Origin: Lytechinus variegatus
Lineage: Eukaryota > Echinodermata > Echinoidea > Temnopleuroida > Toxopneustidae
Assembly: GCF_018143015.1 (NCBI RefSeq)
Contig: NC_054741.1
Coordinates: 67,091,754-67,155,753 of the forward strand
Length of the DNA stretch: 64,000 bases
Reading direction: 5' to 3'
Below the pieces are notes generated by a model. That model ran no database searches, had not been told where the DNA came from, and saw nothing but the letters and a program-made list of their open reading frames with translations. Positions 51,151-62,726 of the stretch are shown here, in pieces (position 1 is the first letter of the stretch; each line of letters starts with the position of its first letter). A program made the translations under genes and the position numbers.

Positions 51151-51589
51151 GCCAGTCCCCTCCGCCGCCCCCCCCCCCCTCCCAACCACCATCGTGGTTC
51201 AGGCCTTTTTGCTCACAAGAAATTGCTCCATGCATCCTGATCCTCCATTTGGGAGAATCTGGATCCCTTATAATTAACCGTTATGCACCAAGTTCCTGAT
51301 GGCTAAGAATGGGTATATTTTACATCAGTAGACAGTGGCATAATGAGGAAAAAATTGAGGGGGCTCGATATGGCGTATCGCTTGAAATCAATACCAAGTT
51401 TGTGACAGATTTTGACATCATTACCCTTATCCCTTTCCTTTTCTCTTATTATTCGTGGTCGTGAAATGGGGGGGGGGGGACGTGCAAGAGCCCCCCCCCC
51501 ATCTGTACGCCCATGGAGCCTAGCTATAGGAGCTAGAGGGAAATAATTCTTGAAAATCATTGAAATAGGGGGTCTTTTACCATTAAGTT

Positions 51590-51815
51590 TTTCTTTTATA
51601 CCACGTTCTGTTGTTGACTGGAACAACTTGCCAAGCTCAATCAAATCAATTCTCGACAAAGACAATTCAAAGTAACAATCCAGAAGTACCTAAACCAAAA
51701 TTAATACTAAGCATCGCCTCTCACCTCCGTGTAACGACCATCAGCGCACCCTAACCCTGCCCGTTTGACCCCTTTTTAGGGGAGTTGGGCAGTATCCTGG
51801 AAGTAAGTATAGTAA
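51590..51815 (+). mobile_element. 3' end of a non-LTR retrotransposon (LINE), degraded
   Basis: Reads RSVVDWNNLPSSIKSILDKD and, after a shift of frame, FKVTIQKYL: the C-terminal end typical of CR1/L2-type LINE reverse-transcriptase ORFs (R.VV.WN.LP). It is followed by CACCCTAACCCTGCCCGTTT and a tail with GTAAGTATAGTAAGT. Only the 3' tip survives. Confidence 0.72.
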
Positions 51816-52563
51816 GTCCAGAAACACTTTAATTTGGGGGTAGTGCAAATGACTCCCAAGTCAAATCCACAAAAGGCACTATAGCCGATCTGTCAGTGGC
51901 AGTTAGCCAAATTTGGGGGCGGACACTTACAATAGAAAAATAGATATGTAGACCCTTACCAAATAAACTAAAGGATATTTTTGGTAGAACATTTCAATAA
52001 TCCTATTTTGTCAGATTTGTACAAGTCTGCATTTTAATTGATATACCACAAGTGGATTGGAATCATGAGGTCCACGCGCAGTTTACAAGCCGGCAGAAGC
52101 ATATAGTGCCTCGCTTTTTCCAAATGGTATGAATTTGAAACTGATCATATCAGGGGCAGAGAGGCTCACAGGGGGATCCGACCGGGGTGAACGTAACAGA
52201 AGTCTGTATGGTCAGCAGGTCAGGGATCGAGAGTCAGTAAAAAAATCTGCACTGCAAGTTAAAACCAATCAGAGTCTGTGTCTGTAGACTACAGATGCGA
52301 CGAAGAAACTAGCAGATCAAAGATTGACTACCTTCCCCAGTTTATACAATCTCGATGGTAGTACGACTTAAACTCCCTCAGAAGGCCGTACGTGCTTCTG
52401 CACTGAGATCTGTGTCCAGCAAAATGTAGGTCCTATACACTCTAAAAAACACATCTGAAATGACTAGAATAGGATCAGCTGGGTGCAACTGTTATTCAAG
52501 TCATATTTTACAAGACCCCCTCCCCCCAAAAAAAACCTCCTCTGAAACAATGGATATATCAGT

Positions 52564-52689
52564 CCAGTGGCGGACCGTGACCAGGAGGAGACAAAGCATG
52601 GGGGGGGGGGCCGGGGCACAGCATTGTTCACAGACAATGCAGTGCCCTCCCCCAATGCTTTGTCTCGTCTGGTCACGGTCCGCCACTGG
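52564..52689. mobile_element. Fold-back MITE (126 bp)
   Basis: CCAGTGGCGGACCGTGACCA at the left is mirrored perfectly at the right (TGGTCACGGTCCGCCACTGG), with GACAAAGCAT also paired. The centre is a G run followed by a CATTGTTCACAGACAATG hairpin. Confidence 0.88.
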
Positions 52690-52721
52690 ACCTAGTTGTA
52701 GACCTAGTCTACAACTAGGTC
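52689..52721. repeat. 33-bp perfect palindrome
   Basis: GACCTAGTTGTAGAC, spacer CTA, then the exact inverse GTCTACAACTAGGTC. It directly abuts the fold-back MITE. Confidence 0.95.
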
Positions 52722-52934
52722 TAATATGCGATTCTAGATCTTTTATATGTTTTGTGGCTCCTCACGAGCAATATAAGTACAATATAATAGGAGCATACGA
52801 GGCCACAATGAAACCCCTAGAAACTGATGACAATGAAATAATAATATAAAAGCAGAAAGAACTAATTGCATGGACGATCACCGAGGGGACATCAATATTT
52901 CAAGGAAAATTCCAGGAATTCATATTTTTTAGTG

Positions 52935-54266
52935 CAGGGGCGGTGGAGCATGAACATCGCTAAATAAAGAAACCGGGCGCTCATCGGATACGAAGTGTAG
53001 TTTTTTAGGACAACTTATCTGAAATGATCAGAAACAGGCACCTATGAGAAGGCAAAGGAGCACTCGTTATTCGTTAACACATAACAGGTCCTTCTGTCAG
53101 GGCACAGAACACGTTCGTGGGGGGGGGGGGCACTTTTCTAAGATGAAAAGGGACACTGATACGAGAAAGGTGCTTGAAATAGAGCTTCCGACCCTTTTCA
53201 GATCGGAATATCAAATATTTTCCCCTCGCGCTTCGCTTGCATTATTGATTTTCATGATTAAGAAATGTATTTATAATGCCCTATTCTATCATTCTAAATC
53301 CAAACATGCGGACGCATGTTTATCAAGATTTTTATTCACATTTTTGTTTCCGCTCGCGCTTCGCGCTCGCATCAATAAGTTATATTAGAAAAGTGCTTAG
53401 AACAGGGGCCGCGGAACCGGGGGGCTGGGGGCTTCAGCGCCCCCCCCCCCCAACTTTGATAAACCATTCCGCGGCCCCTGTAGAATGTCCAATTTTTAAG
53501 TCAGCAATCTCATTTTTTTACCCTCGCTCGCATATGGTTATCATGGTTATATACGTATCCTGTTCATGATTAGAAAAGTACTTAGAATGTCCCGTTTTTA
53601 GACTGAAATATCATTTTTTTCCGTTCGCGCTTGGCGCTCGCATCAATATTGTATAGTTATATACCTATCCTGTTCATGGTTACAAAAAGTGCTTAGAATG
53701 TCCAGTTTTTAGGTCGAAATCGAACGTCAACATTTTCAGCTCGCGCTCGCATTATTTGATTGTAGTTGAAATATGTATCGTATTCATGGGTAATTGCAAA
53801 CAGTCCTTATAAAAGATCCCTTTTTGATCTGGCCAGAACGTTTATATCAAAAATATCTGCTCGCGTTGATCGCTCTAGCATATTTGTTAAGTCACTTACA
53901 AGAACGTAAAGCACTAATTGCTCAGACATATAACGGATCCCTCTCATGCAGGTGAAAAGGCACAGAACTCGTTCGTGTGGGGAAATTTTGGGGAAAAATT
54001 TGGCACTGATACGAGATATGGCACTTGCTAACAAATTATGAAACGGGCCATTCTCAGGTGAAAAGGGCACAGAACACGTCCGTTAGAGGGTATTTTTGGA
54101 GAAAAAAAACTTGGCACTTATACGAGAAAGGGCATTTGGTAACACCTTAAACGGGTCCTCTTCTGAGTGAAAGGGTTACATTTTCTTGCGTAAAAAGGGC
54201 ACTCTTTCAGTGCTTCAAAAAGTGTCAGTGGGCCACTGTGCTCTCCCCTAAATAACGCCGCCCCTG
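52935..54266. mobile_element. CAGGGGCGG-ended element with GCGCTTCGCGCTCGC repeats (1.3 kb)
   Basis: CAGGGGCGG at the left and CCGCCCCTG at the right are inverted. The interior has GCTCGCGCTTCGCGCTCGCA-like motifs with TTAGAATGTCC...TTTTTAG between them about every 110-150 bp (53222, 53350, 53521, 53620, 53740, 53861): the reverse orientation of the motif in 45577-47604. No clear target duplication. A small MITE is nested at 53403-53480. Confidence 0.72.
53403..53480. mobile_element. 78-bp CAGGGGCCGCGGAA MITE with 5-bp duplication TAGAA
   Basis: CAGGGGCCGCGGAA and TTCCGCGGCCCCTG ends, flanked by TAGAA. Sister repeat units in the host element read GTGCTTAGAATGTCC without the insertion, which shows the empty site directly and fixes the duplication at 5 bp. 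Confidence 0.82.
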
Positions 54267-55998
54267 CTATAGGCCTATTTATAATAGGCCTAATGCAACT
54301 ATTATTCATCTATGCACGTACGTCATGGATCCTTTCAAGTTTGAGCTGCTTGTGAAAACTATATGAGATAAAATTTCCCCCGTCATTTCACTCTTTCACT
54401 CTTTTAAGCTCCGCCCCCTCGATCCCTCTCTCTCTCTCTCTCTCTCTTCGTGCCATCGTATCCTTTCCCCTGTATGTATATAGGCCAAGTTGGATGACTT
54501 TGAATTCTTTCTCCTCTTTTTCACCGTATATATAATATATGGCCTTACCCCGGGCCTTACATTCGACTATCATTATATTCACCACCCCCCCCCCATCTGT
54601 TTTAATGGATTTCACTCTAAAAAATCTACTTTTATAATTATTTTACACACTTGATAGATTTTTGTTTTCAAACAGTTTCTCAGTTCTTCTTGCCAGAGTA
54701 AAAGAAATAATTATGATTATTAGTTATGTAAGGTGAAACCCCTTAAAACTCTGGTAAATGCTGCTATCAGGCGAGAAATTATACTGAGACCGCAACTCAA
54801 AATAATAAGCGAATATATTCAAGTCAAGTCTATTCAGTTTAAACGGGGGCAAATCTGACAAGGTATATCGTGATCTCAGTGAGATTGGATTTGGTTATAT
54901 TCCTGAAATCTCTTCAAATCTCCCTATGGTCGAATTGATCGGATTTCTATAACAAAGTTAGCCCCTCATCGGGGGCAGGGGTGGGTGGAGAGGGGCGGCT
55001 GGGCATTCGGATGAACTTTGGGTTACTGGCGGATCCATGGGGGAGGGGGTGCAGCCGGCTCATGCCCGCTCCCCCCCCCCCTTGAGAGGCACAATCAAAT
55101 GCAGTTAAAACATAAGTATGCTCGCCCCCTCCCCCCTTTGGAAAGTGAGGAATTTTTTTGCTTGTGAAATTTTTGGTGGGCGAAATGTAGCACAGCAAAA
55201 AAAATGACAGAGGGCTGGCCTATACCTTACCATACATAATTAGGAGCATGCATGCGCTAGAGCACCAACCTCCTTATGGCAGGCCTACCCCATGTCAACA
55301 TCGCAACATCGCGATGAAAGGCTAGTCTACAAAATAATGTAGACCCACATCTGCAGTGTCTGTACCTCAGCTGATTCAACGATTCTGCATAGCAGACTAT
55401 ATAGGTCTACTGAGGCAGAAATGGCTCGCTTCGCTCGCCCTTTCAGGCTGGTTTGTTTTGCAAACCAGCAGATCCCACCTCACGAGCCATTCAGAGTCTG
55501 CAGACTAATGAAAGGCCTACCCATATAGGTTTATATAACCCTATGAGGCCTACCTAGGCGGGCGCCGGGCTCGTACTAGTCTGCTGGGCAAACCCTTCAC
55601 TCGAAATAAGGGTCTGAATGTTCAGCCTATATACTCATGCCTTGTGTACTGAAGGCTCTCTCGACAGCAAGTTTTGTATGTGCTAGTCTTTGCGTGGAGG
55701 CACACTTTTTGATCAAAGTTCCAATGAGGGTCTGTGCCTGCAGACTAGGCTCGTACTACAGCTCGGTAGTAGACCGCTACTTGGTTATCTATCTTTGGTT
55801 ATCGACGTTCTTTGATCCGGCCGCATTATTTCGATTGTCTTGACCCTAATGGCGGCGGAAAATCTCTCACGTTAGATATTTCACGTCGTTCAAAATAACT
55901 CGGATTTTGCCAGCTATATACCGCTTTACATGGCAGGCGACGGTGGAATCACCATGAGATCTTTTGTGATCATTTGACAGAACTGAAAATGGGTGAAA
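54267..55998. other. SFSWAP: SFSWAP upstream region: repeats and probable promoter
   Basis: It contains a CT repeat (about 54425-54449), part of a GGCGGATCCATGG-type MITE at about 55027-55200, and a block with several TCTGCAGACTA-type and CTCGCTTCGCTCGC motifs (55320-55800). The last 150 bp before the SFSWAP ATG include ATGGCGGCGG (about 55850), a YY1/ETS-like promoter motif. No other gene is seen. Confidence 0.5.
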
Positions 55999-56213
55999 AT
56001 GGCCCTCATCACCAGTAAATCACGGGTAAAACCGAAATTCTCGGTAGGAAAGAGACAGGAGGAGGCGAAGAAGTCGCGCCAGGATGAACTGGATGACCTG
56101 TTTGTCAAAGGCTATGCATGCAAGTTGTTTCGCGACGATGCTCGGGCAAGGGAGATAGACAGGGGCAGTCATCTTATACCATGGATGGGAGATGACACGC
56201 TGATGATAGACAG
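55999..56213 (+). CDS. SFSWAP: Splicing factor SWAP (suppressor-of-white-apricot homologue), first coding exon only
   Basis: ATG at 55999-56001 opens 71 codons ending at ATAGACAG|GTCAGTG (56213, phase 2). An earlier ATG at 55989 reaches a stop after nine codons. [20 protein letters not shown] followed by [17 protein letters not shown] is the start of the DRY_EERY domain and matches the vertebrate [20 protein letters not shown]...[26 protein letters not shown] shares the domain but has a different motif there (GRACKVHLD...MMPWQGD), so SFSWAP is the better call. The protein is a nuclear SR-like splicing regulator with SURP modules and an RS domain, none of which lie in this window. The next exon (expected YDGRGHLHDL-like) was not found to 64000, so intron 1 is probably longer than 7.7 kb. 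The N-terminal 30 residues are basic and not conserved. Confidence 0.9.
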
Positions 56214-56927
56214 GTCAGTGAAAAACAATTAGGCCTAACATGATTAAACGAAATCTTCTTTCTTATATTCTTTCCTTCTTTCTTTCCATCTTTAACATTG
56301 CTTTCATCCTTTTTCCATCTTTAATATTTTCTTTCATTGTTTCTCTTCTACTCTTCATGCTCTTACTACTACTAGACTTAGTTTTTCCAGTCTAACTATA
56401 AACGTTCTTAGTGACTCCTACCACTACCAGCAAGCCTGCCTACCAGTATAAACTCACTGTTAACGTTATCAATCATTAATATACTAGTCAGGCTGGAGCT
56501 TGTCCTATTTTTCTGCCTAGGCCCTAGATCAAAAAGCTAACTAAATTGCATATTATTAATTACATGTACATGATGTATGAGCAAATTGTGCACAGGAATA
56601 AGCATTGATACAGTATGGTACGGTATTAACAAATTAAAATTAAAACTTGCAATAATCAAGATAAGGAGATCAAACAAAATCAAATAATTTAAGGAAAACA
56701 ATCATTGATCATGAGAATTTGTAATTTCAACTTGCTTTTACTGGGGGGGGGGGTGTCAAGCCAGCAGTATATTACAAAGAAACAAAAATATTGGGGGGGG
56801 GGGGGAATCTACTGAAAATGATGCAAGACGCAGTGCCTCATTAAGCACTTTATGACTTTTTTCACTCTCACATTTTTTTTTAGAATTTAGTTCTACACTT
56901 CATTCTAAAATCCTGGATAAAGTCCTG
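56214..56927 (+). other. Start of SFSWAP intron 1
   Basis: Begins GTCAGTG. It holds a TTTC-rich stretch at 56260-56345 and two G runs near 56745 and 56795. I see no exon here. Confidence 0.55.
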
Positions 56928-57871
56928 GGGCCCGTATCTCAACACCAGGACAAGTTAGTCATATCTTTATCCACCAACCACAGAGTTTACTCCAATCTTA
57001 CTAAACCCGTTTCACGAAAGGCTTTCTATAAACTAGATTACTAGAATCCCTTGATATTGATACTATCACCTTCGGCAGAAAGATTAGACGAGACATAGCT
57101 TTAAGTCACAAAATTGTATACTTTTCCAAAAGCAAATTTATGAGAAAACTACACATATTGTTATGAATTGGGAAATACATTTAACCATTTAGGTTTTCTT
57201 GTTAGAATGATAATTAAATTTATTTCCTTTTTTTTATAAATCCAAGTTCCAAACATTAAACAATAGTGTAACATGAATTATTTAAATCTTTAGATACCAA
57301 AATATGATTTGACAAATTCTACATGTACATGTATGCATATATACATGTAGTAGGCCTACAAATAGAATTTATCTAAATGGTGATAAGTGTCTGAAAACAA
57401 AGAATACAAATCCAATTATGGATGGCCTGATATGACAGAATATTAAAGATTAAAATTATTTTACTATTTCAAAATGAATTATTTTGTGGCATTTCAACAG
57501 TTTTATAGCTTTTGTGCAATACAATTATTCCATGATGTATCCCAATTGTTTTGCAATGTAATTTCAACTTCTATGTTGATTACATAAGATTATAATTTTC
57601 AAATTTCGAGGTGCTTTTGCATGTCAGAGTCTACCCACGTGATGCCAGTAGTAATGCCTTCAATACCACTACGTCATTACAAAAGAAATGACATGGTCGG
57701 AGGTTTCATAAATAATTAAGTCAGGTTGTTGTCCCTGATTTGGCAAAGAGGACTTCGTCAAATACAATGTAGTTAGTGGACAAGTAGCTCACTATCTCCA
57801 ATTTAATCAAGAAGTTAGGCTTATAAGTTATAACTAATTATCTTATAATTATAATTTACTTATACGGGCCC
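56928..57871. mobile_element. PIF/Harbinger-like non-autonomous element, copy 2 (944 bp), in SFSWAP intron 1
   Basis: GGGCCCGTATCTCAACAC at the left and a shortened inverse (TATACGGGCCC) at the right. It is flanked by CTG on both sides (56925-56927, 57872-57874). It shares GGACAAGTTAGTCATATCTT and TATGGATGGCCTGATATGA with copy 1. Confidence 0.83.
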
Positions 57872-57874
57872 CTG

Positions 57875-60800
57875 AGTTACTATCGATAATTTTGCAAGAG
57901 TTTCAAATCACATGAACAAAGTCAAAGGCCATTTAGTCTTAGTTTTAATGAACTTAATGACTTTAATAATGTGAAAAGCTTTTTCTTTGTGAATAAAATT
58001 TGTTTTCAAAGTAAGCACTGCTGCTGTCATGCAATACAGACTATGAGACTGCTAGAATTTTGGACATTCTTAATACCAATTTCCAATTTTATGAATTCAT
58101 TTAAATTAAAGGCATAAGAAACTTAAGAAAGTACATGTAGTTGCAGCAAACAATTGCCGCCATATTATTATAGATCTTGTACTGGTACATAAAGCTTATC
58201 TTTGTGAAATCATGATATCTTGGCTGAAAACCAATAATTCTTGTGATCACTATTAAAACACAAAAAGGCATTTGTGCTACAGTGTATTAATAATATTGTT
58301 CAGAAAAATACCAACATATGAAAATCTGTGCTTATTTTGCTGATTTTTCAGCAATAACACATTTTTTCCATTACAAACACTTGAGTGGTTATTTTATTGG
58401 ATTCTTTTTGAACTCGTTTTGAAATCATTAAGCCCTACAACCAATTGTATTTATCTTTGATATTTTCCATGTTGCCATGGCAAACTCAGTTTGAAGAGAT
58501 ATGTCAGTCCTCTTTTAATTTGAAATTTAGTGCTATATTCCTACAACACATTACACAGTGATGCCAGAGTTTGGGTTATAACTGTAAGCCTGAATTCCGG
58601 CTTTTTCATTTTTTTAAAACCATATAGATGTCAATTTTTTTAGGTTGGAAAGAACAGTCGTCGGTCAGTAGACCTGTTACCTAATAGCTATCATGAAAGA
58701 AAAAATCCTGTGTATTGTTGAATTAAACTCATACGAGCCGTCAGTTAAGACTGCTCGATTTTAATCAAGATTTTATGTGTACATGTGCGTATATGGTCAT
58801 AGTATGCCAGACTTAAGTTTGCCCGTGTGATATTTATAATGCCTTAATGTGGATTCTGATTGTACATGTAACTTTGAATTTTGATAAAAGGACTGTATTT
58901 TTTAGTCTCACATACATGTAATAATACCAACTGTAAACACATTTGGGTCGGTCGGGTGGCCATGGGTTCGCTTGTGCGATACATACGGTATACATGTAGT
59001 ATGTTTTCAATTTCATTCTCATTCACATTGTTAATGTTATTCCAAGCTGAATTTTTGTTAGCTTTTTAGTTTAGTGACACAGATTGTGGATTTAATAATT
59101 ATCATTTTTCAACAAGTATGGATGTCAAAAGAGGAACCAACACTAAACAAACAGACAGTGGAATCAAGAACAAATTTCAATTAAAGTGGCTGGAAAACAA
59201 AGACAAGAGTGGAGATTTTCTCTCAGACTAGTTCTGAAAAACAGTAACCATTGCACTGTATGATTTAAAAGTTTGATGCAGTTGAAAATTTGAAGCAGAT
59301 TTACTTTTATCCAATAAGGTTATAATGGTAAAAAAAAAACATGAAGTACAACAACAGCAATAATGATAATTCTAATTTTGATTTATGATAACAATGATAA
59401 TGATTATTATAATAATAATGATAATTATAAAAGTAATGATAGTATTGATTATGGTAAAAAACAAACAAATTGGCTGATATTGATTTTGTTCTCTTTTTTG
59501 TTTTTTTAAAGACAAGGGCACTTGAGTGTAAACAATTTACATTATTCACGCATATTCTGTAATTACCCAAAGTGTAACTCATCCAAAAGTATCAGTTTTT
59601 GGGACTTAGTTCATGAGCCTCTCACTGCTGCTGTACAGACAAGTAACACATAGTGCAGTACCAGTGCAGTACCATGTAATGCACATCATTGGTAATGTGA
59701 GCGTGATGTTTCAGCCATGAACTTTATGTGCCCTTTTCCAAGGAACAGAGGATTTATCTGGAGGTCAAATGACTTTGTCAAGGAAGGGAGTTTTGCATTG
59801 AAGCACTGTGTATTCATCAAGCTCTTCAAAACAGATTTCATTGCTTGAAATTGAATTGATAGTGTTGTGAATATAGACAGAGCAAAGACCTCAAGCCTAA
59901 AGGAGTCTCAAGTTCGAAGTAATAAAGTCATATTTAAATATATTCAATTCAAAATGTAACTTAAGTCATATATCTTATAATTTTGGATATCATAGAAATT
60001 TAGAATACTCCATACCTCTGAATCTGAATCACATTTGATTTGTTGCAAACAGATTTTGTGTTCTATATTCTCTCTATCAAAAGATACATGTATTTGTATT
60101 GATGTTAAAACTGATAGTGTTCTTTTGTCTTGATTTTTTTTCTTCTGATGAGGTGCATGAGATCATAATGTTTATCACCTCTTTTCCAGTCATATACAGC
60201 CATCTGCACATGTAATGAATAAAAATTAGCATTCACCAAATGATCAAAGTACCTAACAACACACAAAAATGAGCAGAAATGTGGAAAAAAAATTGTCTAA
60301 ACTAGAGAGCACAGGTACTGTATATAGATCTCTGTCATGATAGCGTAACAATAGATCCCAGGATGAGTGGTATTTTCCATCAGCTGATGATCTTTCCTTC
60401 AGCCTGTTTGGTTGGGTTTCTCTGCTAGACTGGGCCTTTTGTTTGGCAGTCAGCCTAAGCCAGCTGGGGATGTGCTTATAATACTATGGATGAATCTACG
60501 TAGAATTTCTGTGACAGTACAGATTTATTTATGACTAATTTAGTTTGATTCTAGTTTGTAGTTCATGTGTCTAGGCTAGCTACCAAATTGTTTACAACTT
60601 GCAAAGTCAATTTGTGTATTTTTTATGGTTTGTATTAAAAGGGCAAGTAAGAAAAAAATATTTAAATAAAAAGAAAAACTAAAATAAGCTTCAGGCAGAG
60701 CAATTCATCCAATGGTGTCCACTGTTGATACACAGGAAGTTTCATTCATCTGGGGGAATATTACATAATAATACAAAGCGCCATCTCCCCTAATGAATAA

Positions 60801-61404
60801 GAAGTTGAGTGGATCGACACCCATGATTTCATCAAAATCAGATACAGCATTTACAGTTTAACATTATATTAGGCCTAACATGCATGGGCATACACAATGT
60901 CAGACTATGTCACTATTCAAGTGGGGGGGGGGGGATGGTGCCATAAAGAGTTCATCAACCCTGAACAATAGGTTTGCTGCTTGTATTTATTCCAGTGCTA
61001 ATATATATGTACATCCTAGCCAGTATGCAAATAAGGGAACCTATGACATGTATGTTATAGAAGTATGGAATATATTTGTTTTGTCAATTTGCAGCAAAGT
61101 TTGATTTTTCCCGGACAGTATTCTGTTACCAATTTTGTAATTTATTGTGATTCAACAAATAGTTCCCAATCTGCAAAAAATTGAAATATTGTATATAAAT
61201 TATAATTAAATACAAAAGAAATAGTGAATCAATGGCGTTAGCCAACTCTTTCATTTTTTGCATATTTCTGTGTAATATGTTTTGTGAAAACAAATTAAAT
61301 TTCTTGTTGCTTATATTTTACATAATCTTTAATGAATTTTTCAGCAATATGCTTTTTTATATTTTTCTCTTTTGATTTAAATCATTTTTTTTGGGGGGGG
61401 GGGT
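57875..61404 (+). other. SFSWAP intron 1 continued, no exon found
   Basis: AT-rich sequence. I looked for an exon continuing TMIDR|YDGRGHLHDL in the required phase and found none. A run of AATAATGAT-type repeats is at about 59390-59450. Nothing else is delimited. Confidence 0.45.
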
Positions 61405-62250
61405 GGGATTCAAAGAGTTGTCAATGACTGGAACAATCTTCCCGAGTCAGTGGTCACTGCACCTAGTCTAAATTCATTCAAAAGACTATTGGACATTCAT
61501 TGGTCCAACCTTCACTATGTACATGTAGCACGTGATCCAACTCTTTAGCATACCCTCAAAGGTGTATCGTCTGTAATTCCTTAAAGGGGAATGAAACCTT
61601 TGGAACAAATAGGCTTGTGTAGAAACAGAAAAATCAAAGAATAAGAATAAAGAAAGTTTGAGAAAAATCGGACAAATAGTGAGAAAGTTATGAGCATTTG
61701 AATATTGCAATCACTAATGTTATGGAGATCCTCCCATTGGCAATGCGACATGGATGTGTGATGTCACTGATGAACAACTTTCCCTTTGGTGGACTATAAA
61801 ATACCCTCAAAATGTCTCTTTTTGCTTTTTCTTATGATACAAACTCTTTATCCATGATGTATTCTTAAAAAATATGTATTACATGCCCTCATGTAGAAAG
61901 AACACATGATTTATGGATAGATGTGATAAAAGAGGCAATTCAAGTGAAATATATACTAAAGTAAAGGGGAGAGTTGTTCACAAGTGACATCACACATCTT
62001 TGTCGCATTGCCAATTTGCTATCTCCATAGCATTAGTGATCGCAATATTCAAATACTCATAACTTTCTCATTATTTGTCTGATTTATCTCAAACTTTCGT
62101 TGATCTGTTTTTTTTTATTTTTCTGTTTTCACACAAGCTATCTTATTCCAATGGTTTCATTCTCCTTTAAGAAGAAGCGACCGGAAGACTTACAGGACTA
62201 CCTTCTCTTCCGTATATTGCTGATGCTGAATTGCTGATGCTGATGGAATC
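61405..62250 (+). mobile_element. LINE 3' end, split by a MITE
   Basis: From about 61410 a frame reads RVVNDWNNLPESVVTAPSLN then SFKRLLDIHWSNLHYV, the C-terminal tip of a CR1/L2-type reverse-transcriptase ORF. Its 3' flank is cut at about 61580 by the 590-bp MITE and seems to resume at 62171, ending in a GCTGATGCTGAATTGCTGAT tail, typical of LINE 3' microsatellite ends. Confidence 0.75.
61581..62170. mobile_element. 590-bp MITE with ~200-bp inverted arms and TTAAAGG ends
   Basis: TTAAAGGGGAATGAAACC at the left is mirrored by GGTTTCATTCTCCTTTAA at the right, and pairing continues for about 200 bp (GAGAAAGTTATGAGCATTTG; GTGTGATGTCACTGATGAAC). TTAA-like ends fit a TTAA or TA target. No coding frame. 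Confidence 0.87.
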
Positions 62251-62254
62251 ACTA

Positions 62255-62724
62255 GGTGGTTTCAAACCGCCTCGATCACAAGAATCCCCGTTAAATTACG
62301 AGAACTTTTTTAGGCTAAAAAATACCCATTATTCCTGCATTCACACCGCCCTGAAACATACCCTTTCGTGATAAGTTCCTGAAGTTATGAGCATGCGCAG
62401 TATGGTCTGATAAGCAAGCAAGGCGCGAGATTCAAAATCACTAGCCCAGCAGCCACCCATGCCGCCGCACCCAACGACACGCTGGGCTAAAAGTTCCTGT
62501 AATTTGCTTTCACATCGCCAAAATACATGCGACCTTGGAAAAATCCCCGCGAAAGATCTCGTAATTTCGCCAAGTACCTACTATTTAGCGGGTATTTTCT
62601 TTCAGGGAAATTACGCGTAGTTTGATTTCACATTACCAAAATACCTGGTATTTTCTGATCGGGGTAAATTTCCCGATCAGAGAATACCTGGAACTGACGA
62701 ACTTCGAGGCGGTCTGAAACCACC
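62255..62724. mobile_element. 470-bp MITE with GGTGGTTTCAAACCGCCTCG ends, TA target
   Basis: GGTGGTTTCAAACCGCCTCG at the left and CGAGGCGGTCTGAAACCACC at the right, with TA on both sides (62253-62254, 62725-62726). The interior has further inverted TACCTGGTATT / AATACCTGG blocks. It abuts the tail of the LINE fragment. Confidence 0.83.
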
Positions 62725-62726
62725 TA

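Larger units (their letters stand above)
50427..52934. other. Start of the OSTC-SFSWAP divergent intergenic region: OSTC promoter side plus repeats
   Basis: The OSTC promoter must lie just right of 50426; no TATA-like element is obvious. Beyond it come a hAT-type MITE (50906-51150), a LINE 3' end (51590-51815) and a fold-back MITE (52564-52689). I see no further gene. Confidence 0.5.

Noticed and set aside
51303-51665. 120-codon frame on the minus strand
   Set aside because: It overlaps the antisense of a LINE tip and G/C runs of a repeat; no domain.
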